In this document: piece after piece, positions 12,253 through 25,749 of the stretch
Layout: each line of letters starts with the position of its first letter
Numbering within the stretch: the stretch's first letter is position 1
Source: Sweltsa coloradensis
Lineage: Eukaryota > Arthropoda > Insecta > Plecoptera > Chloroperlidae
Length of the DNA: 64,000 bases
Direction of reading: 5' to 3'
NCBI GenBank assembly: GCA_024449915.1
Contig: JAMZAV010000911.1
Coordinates: 1 to 64,000, forward strand
Notes under the pieces: model-generated
Seen by the model: the letters and a program-made list of their open reading frames with translations, nothing else
The model's database searches: none
What the model was told of the DNA's origin: nothing
Position numbers and translations under genes: made by a program

Positions 12253-13022
12253 TTGGATGAGCGAAGCGAAGACTTCAATTTCACCGACCCCCCAAAAAAT
12301 TTAGCTCGGGTGTTTTTTTTTTTTTTTTTTTTTTTTTTTTCGTTTTCTGTCTGTTTGTTCGCTCTCTACCGGGCAAACGGCATATGCGATCTTGATGAAA
12401 ATTTGACACGACCTTCGTTTTCTCTGAACTTTAGACTTGCCACGTTTTTGGGTACAATCGAATAAATATTTCTCATGAATATCGTACTTTTACGATTTTT
12501 TTCGATTTTAGTGCGATATTTTCGTGCCATTTGGGCCAATTCTGACCAAATGGGTGGGGCTTCAACGTTCATATTTCACATGGACATTAAGGTAATGGTT
12601 ATGTATTGGTTTCTGAAAGAAAAAAGTTGAAAAAGTTAGCCAGAATCGAGAGAAATAAAGCTTTTAATATACGTTTTTTGACTTTTTGTGCGATATTTTC
12701 GTGCCATTTGGGCCAATTCTGACCAAACGGGTGGGGCTACAACGTTCATATTATACATGGACATTAAGGTTATGGTTATGTAGTACCTTTTGAAAGAAAA
12801 AGTGGAAAAATTTAGCCATAATCCATAGAAATAAAGCTTTTAATACAAGTTTTTTACGGTAAATAAAAACCAATTGACAAGAAACAAAAGAAACTTGACA
12901 ACATTCACCTACAATGCGTAGGCAGCAAACAAAAGCACTTGCAAAATTAAAGATATCCCACGCAAACTAAAACCTTTAAAAAGCTCATCCATCAACGCGG
13001 CGGGACTTTAGCGTTTTCCTAG
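12253..13022 (+). mobile_element. Helentron-like element (HINE), copy 2
   Basis: Starts TTGGATGAGCGAAGCG, has a T run and GTCTGTTTGTTCGCTCTCTA, an internal duplication (ATTTTCGTGCCATTTGGGCC at about 12520 and 12700), subterminal CTCATCCATC, the stem AACGC/GCGTT and the end TTCCTAG directly before T. No coding frame. Confidence 0.7.
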
Positions 13023-14378
13023 TTATACTACTTATTCAGGAAAAACAAAGTTTACAGAAAATCACTTGAAACTACAATCTGTCGACCTACAGTTCTGATA
13101 ACCAGATTGATCACTAGGTCGTTTAAATCTCAAGTTGTTCGTCCTACCCTTGATCCTTTTATTTCCATGTTGTTTTACTCGGGACAAGGAGATTCAATAA
13201 GAGCAGCGCCGAGTAAGTATCATGGACAATACAGACACCACACCCACTACCAGGACACTAGGGTTCACTCCACAGTTTACTCCAGAGTAGCCTGGTGTTG
13301 GCAACCATCGGAAAACATTGAACTTGCCGCGATGTGGCTAAAGGGGTTCCAATGCCTGTTTAGCAGAGGTTAGCAATTTCTCAATCAAACTTTTATCGAT
13401 TTTGGTTTTTAAATAAGGCCGCACTCCTAACATTTACATTAGTTTGTTTTCACAATGCCTATTTTACTTGGATCAACGCAATGCTAATAATAATATCTAT
13501 AGGTGGAAACCAGTTAAGGTGGAGGTCGCCGAGGGATCGCAGCACTGTCGCCCACACACTATGGCTACAGGATTGGCAAAAAGTAAATAAAATAACGGTC
13601 TCTAAAACTGATTTCGAAGAAAAACACGACTATTTTAAAGCCAAGCCTTGCTTAAAATTTTGTAAAAATAACATATTTATGAAGTGTACAAATAAAATCA
13701 TGACATTTTGATGCTCCTAAACATTGACATCAGATCTGGCGAGGTTGGCATTATAAATAGCTGGAACTTTGGACACATGATTTTACCAACAAGGCAAAAA
13801 ACACTTTCGTAACCGTGATTACTGATTACTTAAAATCATTATTTCGTTAAAATACTGACTCTGTGGGACTAACTACTTTATTCACAGTTTATAAAATGTT
13901 GATACATGTGATAACATATCACAATAACATGACCAAATACGGTAGGCCCTACCTAATGTCAGTTGTGTGTAAATTGTCAACGTTGGCATGCGTGCTCTCG
14001 CTTGACCTTGACGACCGCCAGCTTATCTGGTTCCACCTATATACAGTTACCGCATAAGATGTAAATACTTTGCCTTCAGAAAAGGCTGGATGGATGAAGG
14101 GTTGTCGATTGGCTGAAGATGTCTTGGAGCCTCGGAAACGTGGTAAAAACAGTAAAAAAACAGCATGGGACCACGAAATGATCGCGTCATAAGCGGATCA
14201 ACGTACAATACAACCGATGGCGATGGACTTTATAGCCTAATTAATAGGGAATTATAAATAGCATTGTTCTTACGGAATGTGAAGTGGCCCACTAAAAAAA
14301 TCAACGTGAAAACTTGTGATAACATCCTAGTAATGAACTTAAAAACACACAGAATTTCACAGAACAGAATTTGACAGT
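13023..14378. other. intergenic, no supported gene
   Basis: A short stretch at 13395-13490 (GGTTTTTAAATAAGGCCGCA) matches 1299-1365 and is probably the upstream part of family R2, separated here by about 0.9 kb. The rest shows nothing recognisable. Confidence 0.5.
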
Positions 14379-14868
14379 AAGGTGAACTGTGGTGTGAGCT
14401 AGTGAACATGCTGGGAGCATGCTGGTGCTTCTTCATGACCACTACGGCACTACCTTAACTAGGCCTATATCATCACTTCACTCACTGACAATAGCTGTGT
14501 CATAACTTAGAGACTTCAAGAAACAAGGAAGTTAACAGACTTCATAAAAATTACGCTAACAAATGAAATAGTTAAGTAATTAGTTGAGCAAGGTACCGAA
14601 CATACAGGATACACCGTTTAAAAGTGAGGATTAGGAATAAATCAACAGTTCCAAGAACTGACTTACAAACCTCAATTATTGTGCGATACGAGCGTAGGCG
14701 ACTGAATATGGCGATGTCAGAGATGCTGACGTTGAAGAATCACACGTGAGCTGCAACATTCGATGTGGAATGTTCTCGAGGAGCATCCTAGACGATCGTA
14801 CAGGTTCCTCCCATTCCTGAAATGTGCAACACAGTGACTGACTAGTAGCAGCGCGTGCCGACAACATG
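14379..14868 (+). repeat. dispersed repeat family R2, copy 3
   Basis: Begins AAGGTGAACTGTGGTGTGAG and contains TGCTGGTGCTTCTTCATGAC, then GCTGAC..GAAGAATCAC and CCTGAAATGTGCAACA. It is collinear with 1380-1930. No protein similarity. Confidence 0.8.
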
Positions 14869-15721
14869 GGGTGGGTGGTTGTGCCGCAGTGGCCGCCTGA
14901 CCATACAAATTCGGGGCTATTGCCCCGCGGGAAACAGGTGGGTGGGTGGTCGGCATAGGATGGATAGGGGTGGAGGGTGGGGGTGGACGGTCGTTGTGTT
15001 GACATAAGTAGGCCAATTAATCATTTAGTGTTTGCTTTGAGTAACAAAAGAAATAGTATCATGTCTATAATATTATGATGAAAACTTCCCGAACAAGCCA
15101 ATACCCGTGTCAGATGGGAATGTAATTGTGATGGTTTTAAAATGCGCGCTCAAATGATCGTGCCAAATAAACTGAAAAAGAACAAGGTCACCCAAACGCA
15201 ACAACCAATTAAATATGATGTAGGCCTAGGCCTACAAATGCAAAAGTGCAGTACGGGGAGTCCTTGTACCTTGGACAGACTGTACCTTGGGACAGAACCT
15301 TTTCTATGTTTTGAATTCCCCGCCTAATCATGCAGTGCCTTCTAGATTATAGCCCTAGTCAACATCTTCATTTTGATGCCACCTGATTGCATATGGCTGC
15401 CATACAAACAATTTGGAAAGGGGTTTGTTTGTTTTTATGCACAGTAAGTAAATTTCTTTATGTTTTTTTGTAGCTAATTTTTGTTGATTTTACTACAATA
15501 TTATCTAAAAAAAGACTTGTAGTAAAATCAGTAGGGTTTTACCTATATTTACTGCTAAAAGTTGTTATGAAATCTTGTGGCAGGAGGCTAGGGTAGGTTC
15601 TTTGTTCTAAAAATGTCATGGTTTGTACCTTGGGACAGGAACACTGTCTGTACCTTGGGACATGTCCCAAGGTACATTACACATGAAATATCAAGGTTTA
15701 TCAGTAAATTTTGTTCACTAG

Positions 15722-16056
15722 ATGCCTAGAAGCAAGCAACGTGTGACTCGTGCTGCTCCCAATAAGGCTAACGTCATATCTGCCGCTAAGGATGTGTTGT
15801 TGGGAAATTATCACTAAGACAATCTGCTAAGAAATATGGTGTTGCAAATCAACATTGTCAAGGCATCTTGCTGAACATAAAGAGTGGAAATGAGGAAGAT
15901 CATTTTGAGTATGATCCTAGTTATGCTACATGTTCAGTATTTACTGCTGAAGAAGAACTTGCTCTTGTGACATATCTTGAAACAGCAAGCAAATTCTTTA
16001 TGGGTTGTCTAGAACAATGTTTTTCCCTTACCCTATAAATATGCTGAGCAATGGTA
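15722..16056 (+). pseudogene. pogo/Tigger-like transposase, N-terminal part, frameshifted
   Basis: It starts MPRSKQRVTRAAPNKANVIS and then carries a pipsqueak-type helix-turn-helix (LRQSAKKYGVAN, then a TLSRHLAEHKEW block in another frame). After that comes VFTAEEELALVTYLETASKF and a GLSR-like block, as in CENP-B/Tigger/pogo transposases (DNA binding and start of the DDE region). Single-base losses after GGAAA (about 15810) and AAT (about 15849) break the frame. The rest of the DDE domain is missing where the noisy block begins. No activity expected. Confidence 0.75.
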
Positions 16057-16199
16057 AGTTTACACTCGCAAATGATGAGGCGAGATCGGAAGCAGTCTGA
16101 AAAAAACTTTTACTGAATTTCTGATCGGTATAAACAACCGCGGGAGATTTCTTCTCCTCGCCTCAACTGGGGGGCAAAAAAAGTTCACTATTTTATAGC

Positions 16200-17080
16200 T
16201 GTTAAAATAAAAGAGACCCGGGGGTGGAGAAAGTCCAATCCCTACCTTAAAAAATTGAAGGGACCAAAAAGTTTCGCTAAAAAATCCAAAGACGTTCCTA
16301 GTTCCAAAACCAACATCATCATAAAATTGCCTACACTAGAAAAAGTGGGGGAAACCCTTTTGAGTAGGGAAAACCTTAGCTAAGACGCCCCCTGTTAAAT
16401 TTGTACCAACAATTTCTGTCTCACTCATCGAGTTCAACTCTGCCTGCTACAGCGCTACGACGCCACAAGATTTTGGGGCTCGTGGCCCACGCTGAAGTTA
16501 GTAATTGCCCCATAGGGTCGCCCCACAATTCAACGACGCATCCCCCCCTGACGGTCCCATCGTAAAAACGTAATGCGCCCGGGGCCGGAAGGGGTTTTCA
16601 ACTCCCGAACTATCCAAAAATTATTGAGCGCCTTTTAAAAAAATATACATTTGGGCAAAAAAATTTTCTTTGGTCCTTGTAAATATTACAAAGGCTTGCG
16701 AAATACATAAATGAAATCTTTACAATACTGTAACGAAAATTTATTAAATACGTGTTTTTTTTGGGGTTTTTTAAAATTTTAAACTCTTCTTACGCCATTC
16801 CATTCATTGTTTTGTTAAAAGTAATAAACTTTTTTTAAAAGGGCGCGGAAGTTTTTATTTAAAGCAACAAATAAATACATAATGCCAAAACCAAAATTTT
16901 ATTTCTTGATGCCACTTCTAAATGGGATAGACGTAAATAAATAAAAATTTTTCATATCTACAACAATGCGCAGATTTTTGAAGTGCGGGCAAATATTAAA
17001 ACCACGTTAAAACGGGGATTCGCGCCTGTGTGTGTGTGGGAAAGCTCCACCCAGGTAAACCATAGTAATTAGTTAATAAA
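16200..17080. repeat. left arm of a long imperfect inverted repeat
   Basis: Segments such as TTTGGGCAAAAAAATTTTCT (16652), GCAACAAATAAATAC (16863) and CTGAAGTTAGTAA (16492) recur inverted and in mirrored order at 24130-25100. The two arms differ by many small indels. Confidence 0.6.
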
Positions 17081-20000
17081 ACACAAAAGGAAAAAACACG
17101 CAAAAAACAAATAAACGGGATAATTTAGCTTTTGTATTACATCAGTGTAAAGGATAATGTACACCACCGCGTTTTACTGATATATTTTTTACAAACAAAA
17201 TAACAAAAAAATTCTTTTCTCTCGTTGGGCTTCGAAGAAATCAAAAACCCCTTTCATTTTTTAATTATTTGCAGAGTTCAGTCAGAAATTTTTCTAGGAA
17301 AAAATGTTTTAGTTTAAATTAATAATAAAAATTAAAAAATGCTATTTTTTTTCAATCAAATTTTCTTAAAACTAAAATGAAAATTGAAAAAGTGGTTAAA
17401 ATTTGGGATTATTGTTAAAATTTTTCCGACTGTCGGGAAAAAAAAAACGGGGAAAACCTTTTTCTCAATTCTTCCTTTTTTTTTTCAATAACCAACATCC
17501 CTACAAAACAAAAAAATTTTAAAATTGTAAGAGTGTTTTGAGGGGGAAGATTTTTTAAAGAAAAGATGAAAAGTATTTTGTAATCTCAATCGATGTAAAT
17601 TTGCTTTTAAATGAAATGGGAAATTTTTTCCAAAGAAATGCAATGCTACTTGAATGCAAATATTCCCGGGAAACTCAACACATGTTTGGGTTAAAAACCC
17701 CCGGTCGGAAACATTTTGTAATTTCTGGATTGATTTAAAAAAAGTAAAACTTTTTTTGAAATGCAACAATCGCCCTATGGTCAATACATAAAAAACATAG
17801 CCGTACGAAATACGTGTAAAATTGCAGAGTTTTTTTAATTTCCAGTGAATTTGGTGGTACCTTGGCGTGAAAATTTCGATCACTGCATAAAAAATACAAA
17901 AAATATTTTCCTATGCCTCCAGCCCTAGGGGCTTTTTTTTTTCAAAGCAAACCATTGTCCTATTCATTTGCAGACTATTTTTAAATTTATCTTTTTCTTG
18001 TAGATTCATACGAAATGGATCAGCTGTTTTTTAACATTTCTCAGTTACTCGACCGGATATCTGTTTAAAATTTCAGAACAATCTTTCAGCGATTTAACTG
18101 TTTTTCAAGAAGACACACACACGCCCCAAAATCACAGAAGTGCCGATTTTCTTGAATTATTGAATCCCATGGTTTTCGGTCACTCGCCCTAAATAATTCT
18201 ACAAGTGTTTTATAACAGGCCCTTCCCCAATAAAATTCAAGATTTCCGAATTTAAATCTACATCGGTTTTGAAAAGGGTTCGTGATTTTGAAAAGGGGAA
18301 TTAAAACTGGGGCAGAAAAAAAATTCAAAAAGTGACCATTTCTAACAAAAAACTGGCGTGGGGCCCGCTTTCCCCGATCTTTATTAGTTCCGTGGAAATA
18401 AAAATAAAATAAAATGTAAAAAAGCCGTTTTTAAAAACGTGTGCTGATTAAACTTTGACATTATTTTTTAAACGCTATTGATCAAATTATTTTTTGGACT
18501 TTTACCACCAAATTACCGCCTTATTTTACCAACGTACTTACGTATCGTTCGTTCCCCTGTTTTTACTTTTTTAGGGGGAATTTTCCCAATAACCTAGCTC
18601 AAAAAATTACCAATTTTTAGATTTTTTAGTGGAAACAGAAACCGAAAAAATTTTCCCGTTTCTTTGTAATTCTAAAAATTGCCTCATTTTTCTTTTAGTG
18701 TAGGGGGTAAAAAAACCCATTTGATTGAAAGCTTTGAATATCTTTCGTGCTTCGTTTCGATGCATTACTGTACTGACAATTTTATATTTTATATCCCAAA
18801 TAAAAACATTTTTAAAATTAAATAAACAGATAAACTGCAATTGCAGTATTTTTTTGATCGACAATAGCCCCCCCCCCCCTCACTTAAGCTCGCCTCTTTT
18901 GGGGAGTAATATTTTTTTTAAAAACTTTATTTTTACAAAATTCTTACTTGAAATTGTGTTTAACTGACTTATAGTGGTTAAACGAATCCTTTTTTTTGTT
19001 TTTTTTTGAAACCCAAATTTTGACCCACTTTATTCAAAACAATATGGCTAAAAATAGATGCAAACAAAAATAAAAAATGTGTAGATTCGTCAATGCACTA
19101 TCTGCCCCATCTACCACATTTCAAGTAAACTTTATAAAAATATATTTTATTTAAAAGTTGATTTTATTGAACCATCAATATTTTAGAAAGGGTATTTTCC
19201 GGGGATTATCCTTGATCACAACCCCCGAGGGGAAAGAAATTTAAAAGGGGAAGGGTCCGCTCAGGTACTGGGACAATAGCAAGCCAAGGTCCGAGATAGG
19301 TCTTTTCCCATGAAAATCCAACAAATTTCCCTAAACTATATTTTGCGATTACGCTCAAATTTCACACTAAATTTTTAATTCATGAAATTAGGTTTTGGGA
19401 AAAAAATCATTACAATCGGATAAACATACTGTTACAAGCCGAAGAAATTTTAAAAATCGAAAAAATAGTAAAATTGAAAATTTCGAAATAAATGCTTTTT
19501 GATAACGCTCAAATTTCACTGAATATATCAATTAAAAAATAACGTTCTGTGAAAAAAATCATTACAATGGGACAAAGCATGATAAGCAAAATTTTTTAAA
19601 AAATCGAAAAAAATCGTAAATTGCGATTTTACGAAAATAATTTTTCGATTTTTGCTCAAAAACTGGCCGTTCTGAGTTCAAAATTTCAAAGGGCCTCCAA
19701 AAAATTTCTCGCAATGGGAGTTTCGGTTTACCCAAATCGTGCTAACAAACAACAAAATCGAAAAAAAAAAAAAAAAATACATTACAGTTTTTTTTTCTCC
19801 TGTATAAAATGGATCTTCGCTCGCTCGCTACCTCGTTTACGCTATCCAAAAATTAATTGTTTATTGATAGCAAAGGAAGACTAACTTTTCACTGACCCCC
19901 CCCCAAAAAAAAAAATTAGCTCAGGTGTTTTTTGTTTGTTTTTTGTCTGTTTGTTCGCGCTCTCCCGGGGCAAACGGCAAATGCGATTTTTGAAAAAAAT

Positions 20001-23000
20001 TGGGTGGCCTTCGAAATCTCTAAACCTGTCCGTTTTTTGTCAATTATTCTAAAATCATTAGAGTATGAGGAGATCATATTATGTCAATCTCCTATTTTGG
20101 TGTTATGGCCACACAACTTGTAATTTATATTGTTTGTATCTTTTACTCATTGTGAAAATATCCGTGGTTCGTTCCCTTTTTGGGGCGGACTTTTTTAATT
20201 TCTGAATTGTATGAAAAATAAAATATTTTTGAGACAATTATTTTGATCTTTTTCGGGACGGATTTGTTTTGCACAACAAGCGTCAAACTGGGGAGCAGGC
20301 CCCGGGGAATCGGCCGTTGCTGTTTCTTTTATTTCATTTCAGCATTTCGTTTTAGGTTTCGTTTTAATATTAAATTCCCATCGATAATTTTTTTTTCTGT
20401 GTAAAAAAATAATGTTAGATATATTATCATTTTATAAAAAATAAACTAAAACGTTATCTATTTTTATTTAAATTTTTCTAAAATTTGTTTGTCTAATGTC
20501 ATTATAACTATTTTTATGAAGTTTTTTTTGGGCAAAATGCTATTTTTGGGGGTAGGCCCCCTTATAAGAAATATATTTGGGAAGTATATACAGGAGGAAC
20601 TTTTAAAAAAGAAACAATCTAATTTGAAATGAACCAGAGCCGTCTTCCCAAAAAGCGCTAAACAAAACATTGTTAAGGAAATATAAAAAAAAACTCTCAA
20701 ATAGCGTGTTAGCGCTCGACTGGGCATGCGGGGCACAAATAATGAACATTCATTTTCATAAAAAAATTAAATTTTGTTACAATATTGCGCAAAAAAACTT
20801 AATCAAGTAAACCTTTTCCCCTTCGTCATTTGACGGACATTCACTATCACATCAATGTTAATTTTACATTTAAAAATGTTTTTAGACCTTTCTAGTTTCA
20901 ATTTTTTCGGTAAAAGGGTTTTTTTAATAACTTTGTTATCATTTTCTCACTAACTTATAAAAATCAGTCCCCTGAATACATTACATATTCGTAATTAATT
21001 CCTTATTTTGATAAAAATTGGAAAACTCCCTAATTTACTCAAATTTTGGGCAACCCGGGAATTTATTTAAGTGCATGTACAAATTTTTTGGCAAATTTTT
21101 CCCTACTGTATATCAAAACAAACCCTTCTGCAGAAATCATCAACACCCGAGTGCGCGCGCATTTGAGTTGGGCGTTGAGTGGGATTTCTTTTAATGTGTA
21201 CAATTACAATGTATAGACGGAGTTTTTTGATTTTTTGTTGTCATTGAAAAAAGAACGTTTTTTTATTTCAAATAAAATTTTTAAATCTCTGCTTCCTGGG
21301 CGAGATTTGCATTGTGTTTTTCAAATTTTTTTACCCCCTTTTGGCCCGGGTGAATTTGCCCAGAGCATGGGTCTGCTAAACGTACAAGGCGATTCAAGAA
21401 AAAAAGTCCCCTTTTAAACACACACAAGAGCAAAAAAATCCGAAAATCTATTTATTTTTTAACTTATTTTAATTTTTTTTAAATTTTTTACATATAAAAA
21501 TCCACCCACACACCAAAAAACAAAATTTTTTTAACGTAGGCAAAACATTTAAATCTAAATCCATCATCGAAACATATTACAGGTTGTTTACAAAGGCTAC
21601 ACATTCCTCAAATCACATATTATCAATAATAGAATTTTGTTTTTTCACGACTTGGGAAATTACCACAAATTATCCGCTTGGTGGCGCATTTACGGCTAAA
21701 GCTTTCCCAAATAAATATCTCTGCATTCCACGTTAAAAACCGGTTTGTACGAGCTAATCCATCAGGGGGGGGAAATTCTTCCCGAGCATTCAAAAGATCT
21801 CATCACAATTCAAGGATCAATTATTTTGTTGTTTTGTCTTTACCAGGTTCGGAAAAAAACTTTTACCTGTTGTGCCCCCCACCTACAATTTTAGATTCCA
21901 AGGACAACCGCCGATGTTTACCAGATGATTAACTAGGATGTCTAAAAATATTTAATTTATAATTAATAAAAAGTTTTTCCAATACAAACATTAACCTTGA
22001 AAACATTATTTTAAAACAAAAAAAATGCTATTACAAAAATGGGAAAAATTTTTTAAGTTTTTCCCTTTGAAAGAAAAAAAACGCCTTATTTCGTTTTTAA
22101 TATTTTGTCATTTTAAAAGAAATAATTAATAAAATACTAAAAAAACCCTAAATGATATCCGATTTTTTTCATTTAAAATGAATAAAAAATTACAAAAAAA
22201 TCATCCTTTTTTTAATAGATTTTATTTTTTTTTAATAATGATTTCAAAAGTAAATGTTGTATTGGTAAAATTTTTTATTAAATTTATGAATTAAATTTTT
22301 TATGACATCCTATCTATCTTATTTTCAAACTTTGGGTTTTTGCTCCTCGGTGTCTGATATTGTATAGAATTCAAATTTCTGACATACAAAAGAACTCCGC
22401 TCTCGAAGAGACAAAGTGTTCTTTCCGCGAGTAAAAAGCCTAAGGGTTGGAAAAGAGGGGAAAAAAATTCCCTTTACCTCCGGACCAAACCAACAAAGCC
22501 CACGTAATAAAAAATTTTCCAATAGGCTGATGCAAAACAATAACAAAGTCATTAATTTTTAATTTCGTTGTTTGTTAAAATCTTGACATTTTGGTTCAAA
22601 ACCCAAACCCGGGGTCGAAGACCGTAGTGAAAACCCCCTTTTCCCTTTCCCTTACCCGTAGCTTGGTCTGACCGCAGGGACTTTCTTCCCCATCCCCGTT
22701 TAAAATAAAAAATATTTTCTACTAGTGCGACAGTAGTCGTCGACAGCGACAACTTTGTAATATTTTTCCCTTACAGTCCGATTTCATATTTTTTCATTCA
22801 GCCCGAAAAAATCACGGATGATGTCAATTATCTATTATTTAAAAAAGTCCAAAGTCGAAAAAAAACTATTTATTTTAAAAACCCGTTTTTAAAATTTGAA
22901 GTTTTATTATTTTTATATCATAAAAAATCATCACACAAACAACCCTGTTTTTAGCAAATTTCCCAAAAACCCAAAATTTTAGTAATCCTTTTATACAAAA

Positions 23001-24130
23001 CTTACGCAACCCCGGAAAATTTTGTGACTTACATTTAAAGGTTTCGTTTCGATTGTTTTAGTTGTATTTAAGAAAAGTATGATACATTTTTTTTTAAAAA
23101 ATTATTATTAGTATTGTATAACGGGTTTTATTTAAAAGGGTTATTTAAAAGCTTTTTAAAAAGTAAACAACCAAAAAAAATTACCAGCTATTAACGAAAA
23201 ATGCTCCCATGCTAGGAAGAAGTGTTTTTATCTGTCGTGGAAAAAAAAGCATAAAAGGATAGGCATTGTGGTGGTGCAATTTTCTTTTTTAAAAACGAAA
23301 AATCTTTTTTTGAAAACCCCACAAATTAATGTCATGTCCTATGTTAAACTCTGATTCAGTTACTTATCTAGCTATTTTTTTGAGTTATACCTGGCGTGAC
23401 TTCCTTGAAAGCCCCCCCCCCCCCCCCCTTCACAACTCTAACCCGCAAGACACGGGTTTGACCACCTATATCTAACCTTGAGTATCTAACAATGCTGTAT
23501 TAATTGGTCTCCAGGAAAGGAAATTTTTCCCCTTTTTCGCAGAGGCAAGATTTGTTTTTTGAGAATAAGGGCTAGACATGCCAACAGTCCTCAACCTCCG
23601 CACAAATCGAACATCCCTACATCTTCCTCGGGGTTAATTTGTCGGTTTTTTAAAATTGTCTCGTCTGTTTAGTCCCTTGGCCGAACGACAAAACAGATAA
23701 ACTGTAATTTTTAATTTTCCAATTATCAAATTTAAAAAAACGGTTTTATCGTCACAAATTTTATTCCCAAATTATTTATTGTTGACTTGTAATCTCTTTA
23801 TAATATATTTTAAAAAATAAAGAGTTCTTTTGCTTCGAAGCAAAAACGAAAGAAAAACCCAAACAAGTATTTGATTGTCTTTTTAACTCAAAAACAAGGT
23901 GCCGCTTATCCGAACCTGATGTAAAACAAAACTAAAATTTTCCGTTTATTTTTTTTTGCGTGTTTGTTCGTTTCGTAAACATATTATAAACAAACTAGTT
24001 AATGATGTTTGATGAACAGGGAACATTGCATTAGAGGAAAACCTAAAAAAATTTTTTAAAACACAAAGTAATGCATTTCTAAAAATTACAACGACGACAA
24101 CGATGTCTATGTTTTTTGGAATTACTAATT
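17080..24130. other. noisy homopolymer-rich block, no supported gene
   Basis: Runs of A, T, C and G are longer and more frequent than in the flanks, and repeat copies inside are unusually indel-ridden. About 19380-19860 holds a garbled minus HINE copy (GCTCAAAAACTGGCCGTTCT, GGGAGTTTCGGTTTACCC). About 19870-20040 holds the start of a plus copy (TGTCTGTTTGTTCGCGCTCT). No translation has coding character. Confidence 0.6.
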
Positions 24131-25100
24131 TTTTTATCATGGATGTGGGGCAGCTTCCAGATAAATTTACTCACAGGCACGACTTAAATTTATTTTTTTT
24201 TTATTTAACTCTATCCTTCGTTAAAAAAATATTTACAAAAGGGGGACAATCTTTGCCTGCACTGGCTGCCATTGGTGCACCCAAACTTGCTATATTGTTT
24301 TCGCGTTTGAATTTAAATATAATATCGCTATTTGGTTTAAGATATTAAAAATTAAATTTTTTTATCGCTATCCCCTTTAGAAATGAATCGAAAAATACAA
24401 TTTGGTTTTTGCATGTATTTTTTTATTTGTTGCTAAAGTAAACCACTTCCCCGCCCTAAAAAACTTTTTTATTAAATTCATATTCTAACACTATATTGTA
24501 TTGCACTTGTGGGACACCCGTCCCGTTGTCAAAAGGTAATAAAAATTATAATAATAAAAAACAAAGAATGGAAAGAGCGTAAAAAGACTTCAATTTAAAA
24601 ATCATAAAAATTCTGTATTAAATCTTTCTCTATAGTTTTTAAGTTTCCAGTGTAACCTTTCGCAAATCTGCTTTGTAAAATCTCAATCATTCACAAAGGA
24701 CCAAAGAAAATTTTTTGCCCAAATGTAATTATTTTTTTTATAGGCCCGCAAAAATTTTCGAGTTATTCGTGGGTTGACACCTTCCGGGCCCGGGGGCTCT
24801 ACGTTTACGTCTGGACCGTCGATGGGGGGTGCGTCGTTGAAAAATTTGGGGCACCTCTATGGGTCACTTACTAACTTCATGCGCGGCCACGACTAGGAAC
24901 TCTTGTGGCGCTCGTAGCGCTCGTACATGCAGAGTTAACTCATAGTGAACCGAAATTTTTGAAATATTTTTAAAATGGTCGTCAGTCTCTACTAAGGTGG
25001 TTATATACTCAAGGTGGAAAATGAAAAGCAATTTTTTTTCTAATTTTAAAGGGCAATTTGGACATTTCTCACGGTGAAATTTTATTACCCAACTAGGCCC
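24130..25100. repeat. right arm of a long imperfect inverted repeat
   Basis: Mirror of 16200-17080. For example AGAAAATTTTTTGCCCAAA at 24704 and TTACTAACTTCATG near 24868 are the inverses of left-arm segments. No open reading frame of coding quality in either arm. Confidence 0.6.
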
Positions 25101-25633
25101 AGTGGCAATGTAATAACATTTAACAACCATTCATAATCCTTCCCAAAAAATTTCGTTGGTTTCAAAATTGCTTAGGCCTACATATTGTAGGCCTAGTTTT
25201 TTTTTCATCTTCATTTGCAAAGTTTTTGGTTTTTTTTTTTACAAAAAAAATAATTTACATTATAAGTAGTTTTTTATACTAAATTTTATGTTTTTTTTCA
25301 CGAAAAAATGTAAAATGACAAATTTATTTTGGTTCTTTTATCACACGCTTCCCCAAAATCCCCATTCTCTATATTGTCCCAAGTACAAGCCGTTCCCAAA
25401 AGGGACATCCTATGCATGTACCTTTTGGGGAAAAAGCGGATATTACAAATATCAATCTACCCTTTTTAATGTCAAAAATTTTTATTCTCAGGATGATTTT
25501 AAAAGATTTTTTACTAAAAAAGGGAATCATTGGAGAAAAAAATTTGAGGATTTTTCCCAATACTCCTTTAAATGGAATTTTTAATAGAAATTGTCCCAAG
25601 GTACAAGAGCTCCCCCTACACTGCCACATCAAA

Positions 25634-25749
25634 AAGTAGGTTAGTGGACAGGGGGGGGGGGGGGGCGGCGCAAAGCGCCGGGGAGGGGGGCCAAACTGAA
25701 CACGGCAACGAAAAGCTTCACGCCCCCCACCCGTCTCACTAACCTACTA
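25634..25749. repeat. short palindromic G/C-rich element
   Basis: The outer AGTAGGTTAGTG and its inverse CACTAACCTACT enclose a G run and a GGCGC..AA..GCGCC hairpin. It lies just outside the pogo-type right end. Confidence 0.6.

Larger units (their letters stand above)
15249..25623 (+). mobile_element. pogo/Tigger-type DNA transposon ends with a 9-kb foreign or noisy interior
   Basis: The left end CAGTACGGGGAGTCCTTGTA and the right end (inverse CAGTGTAGGGGGAGCTCTTG) match as terminal inverted repeats. A TGTACCTTGGGACA motif recurs subterminally: left near 15265, 15281, 15624 and 15649-15676; right at 25375 and 25592. A decayed transposase start lies at 15722. Intact relatives are about 2-4 kb, so most of the span is insertion or misassembly. 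Confidence 0.55.

Noticed and set aside
14676..15016. Overlapping Pro/Thr-rich minus-strand frames
   Set aside because: They lie in repeat family R2 and a G-rich stretch; the overlap in two frames indicates base composition, not coding.
16060..16100. AGATCGGAAG followed by GTCTGAA, resembling sequencing-adapter sequence
   Set aside because: The match is only a 10-mer plus a loose second part. The surrounding words (GTTTACACTCGC, GAGGCGAG and their partial inverses) look like an ordinary MITE end.
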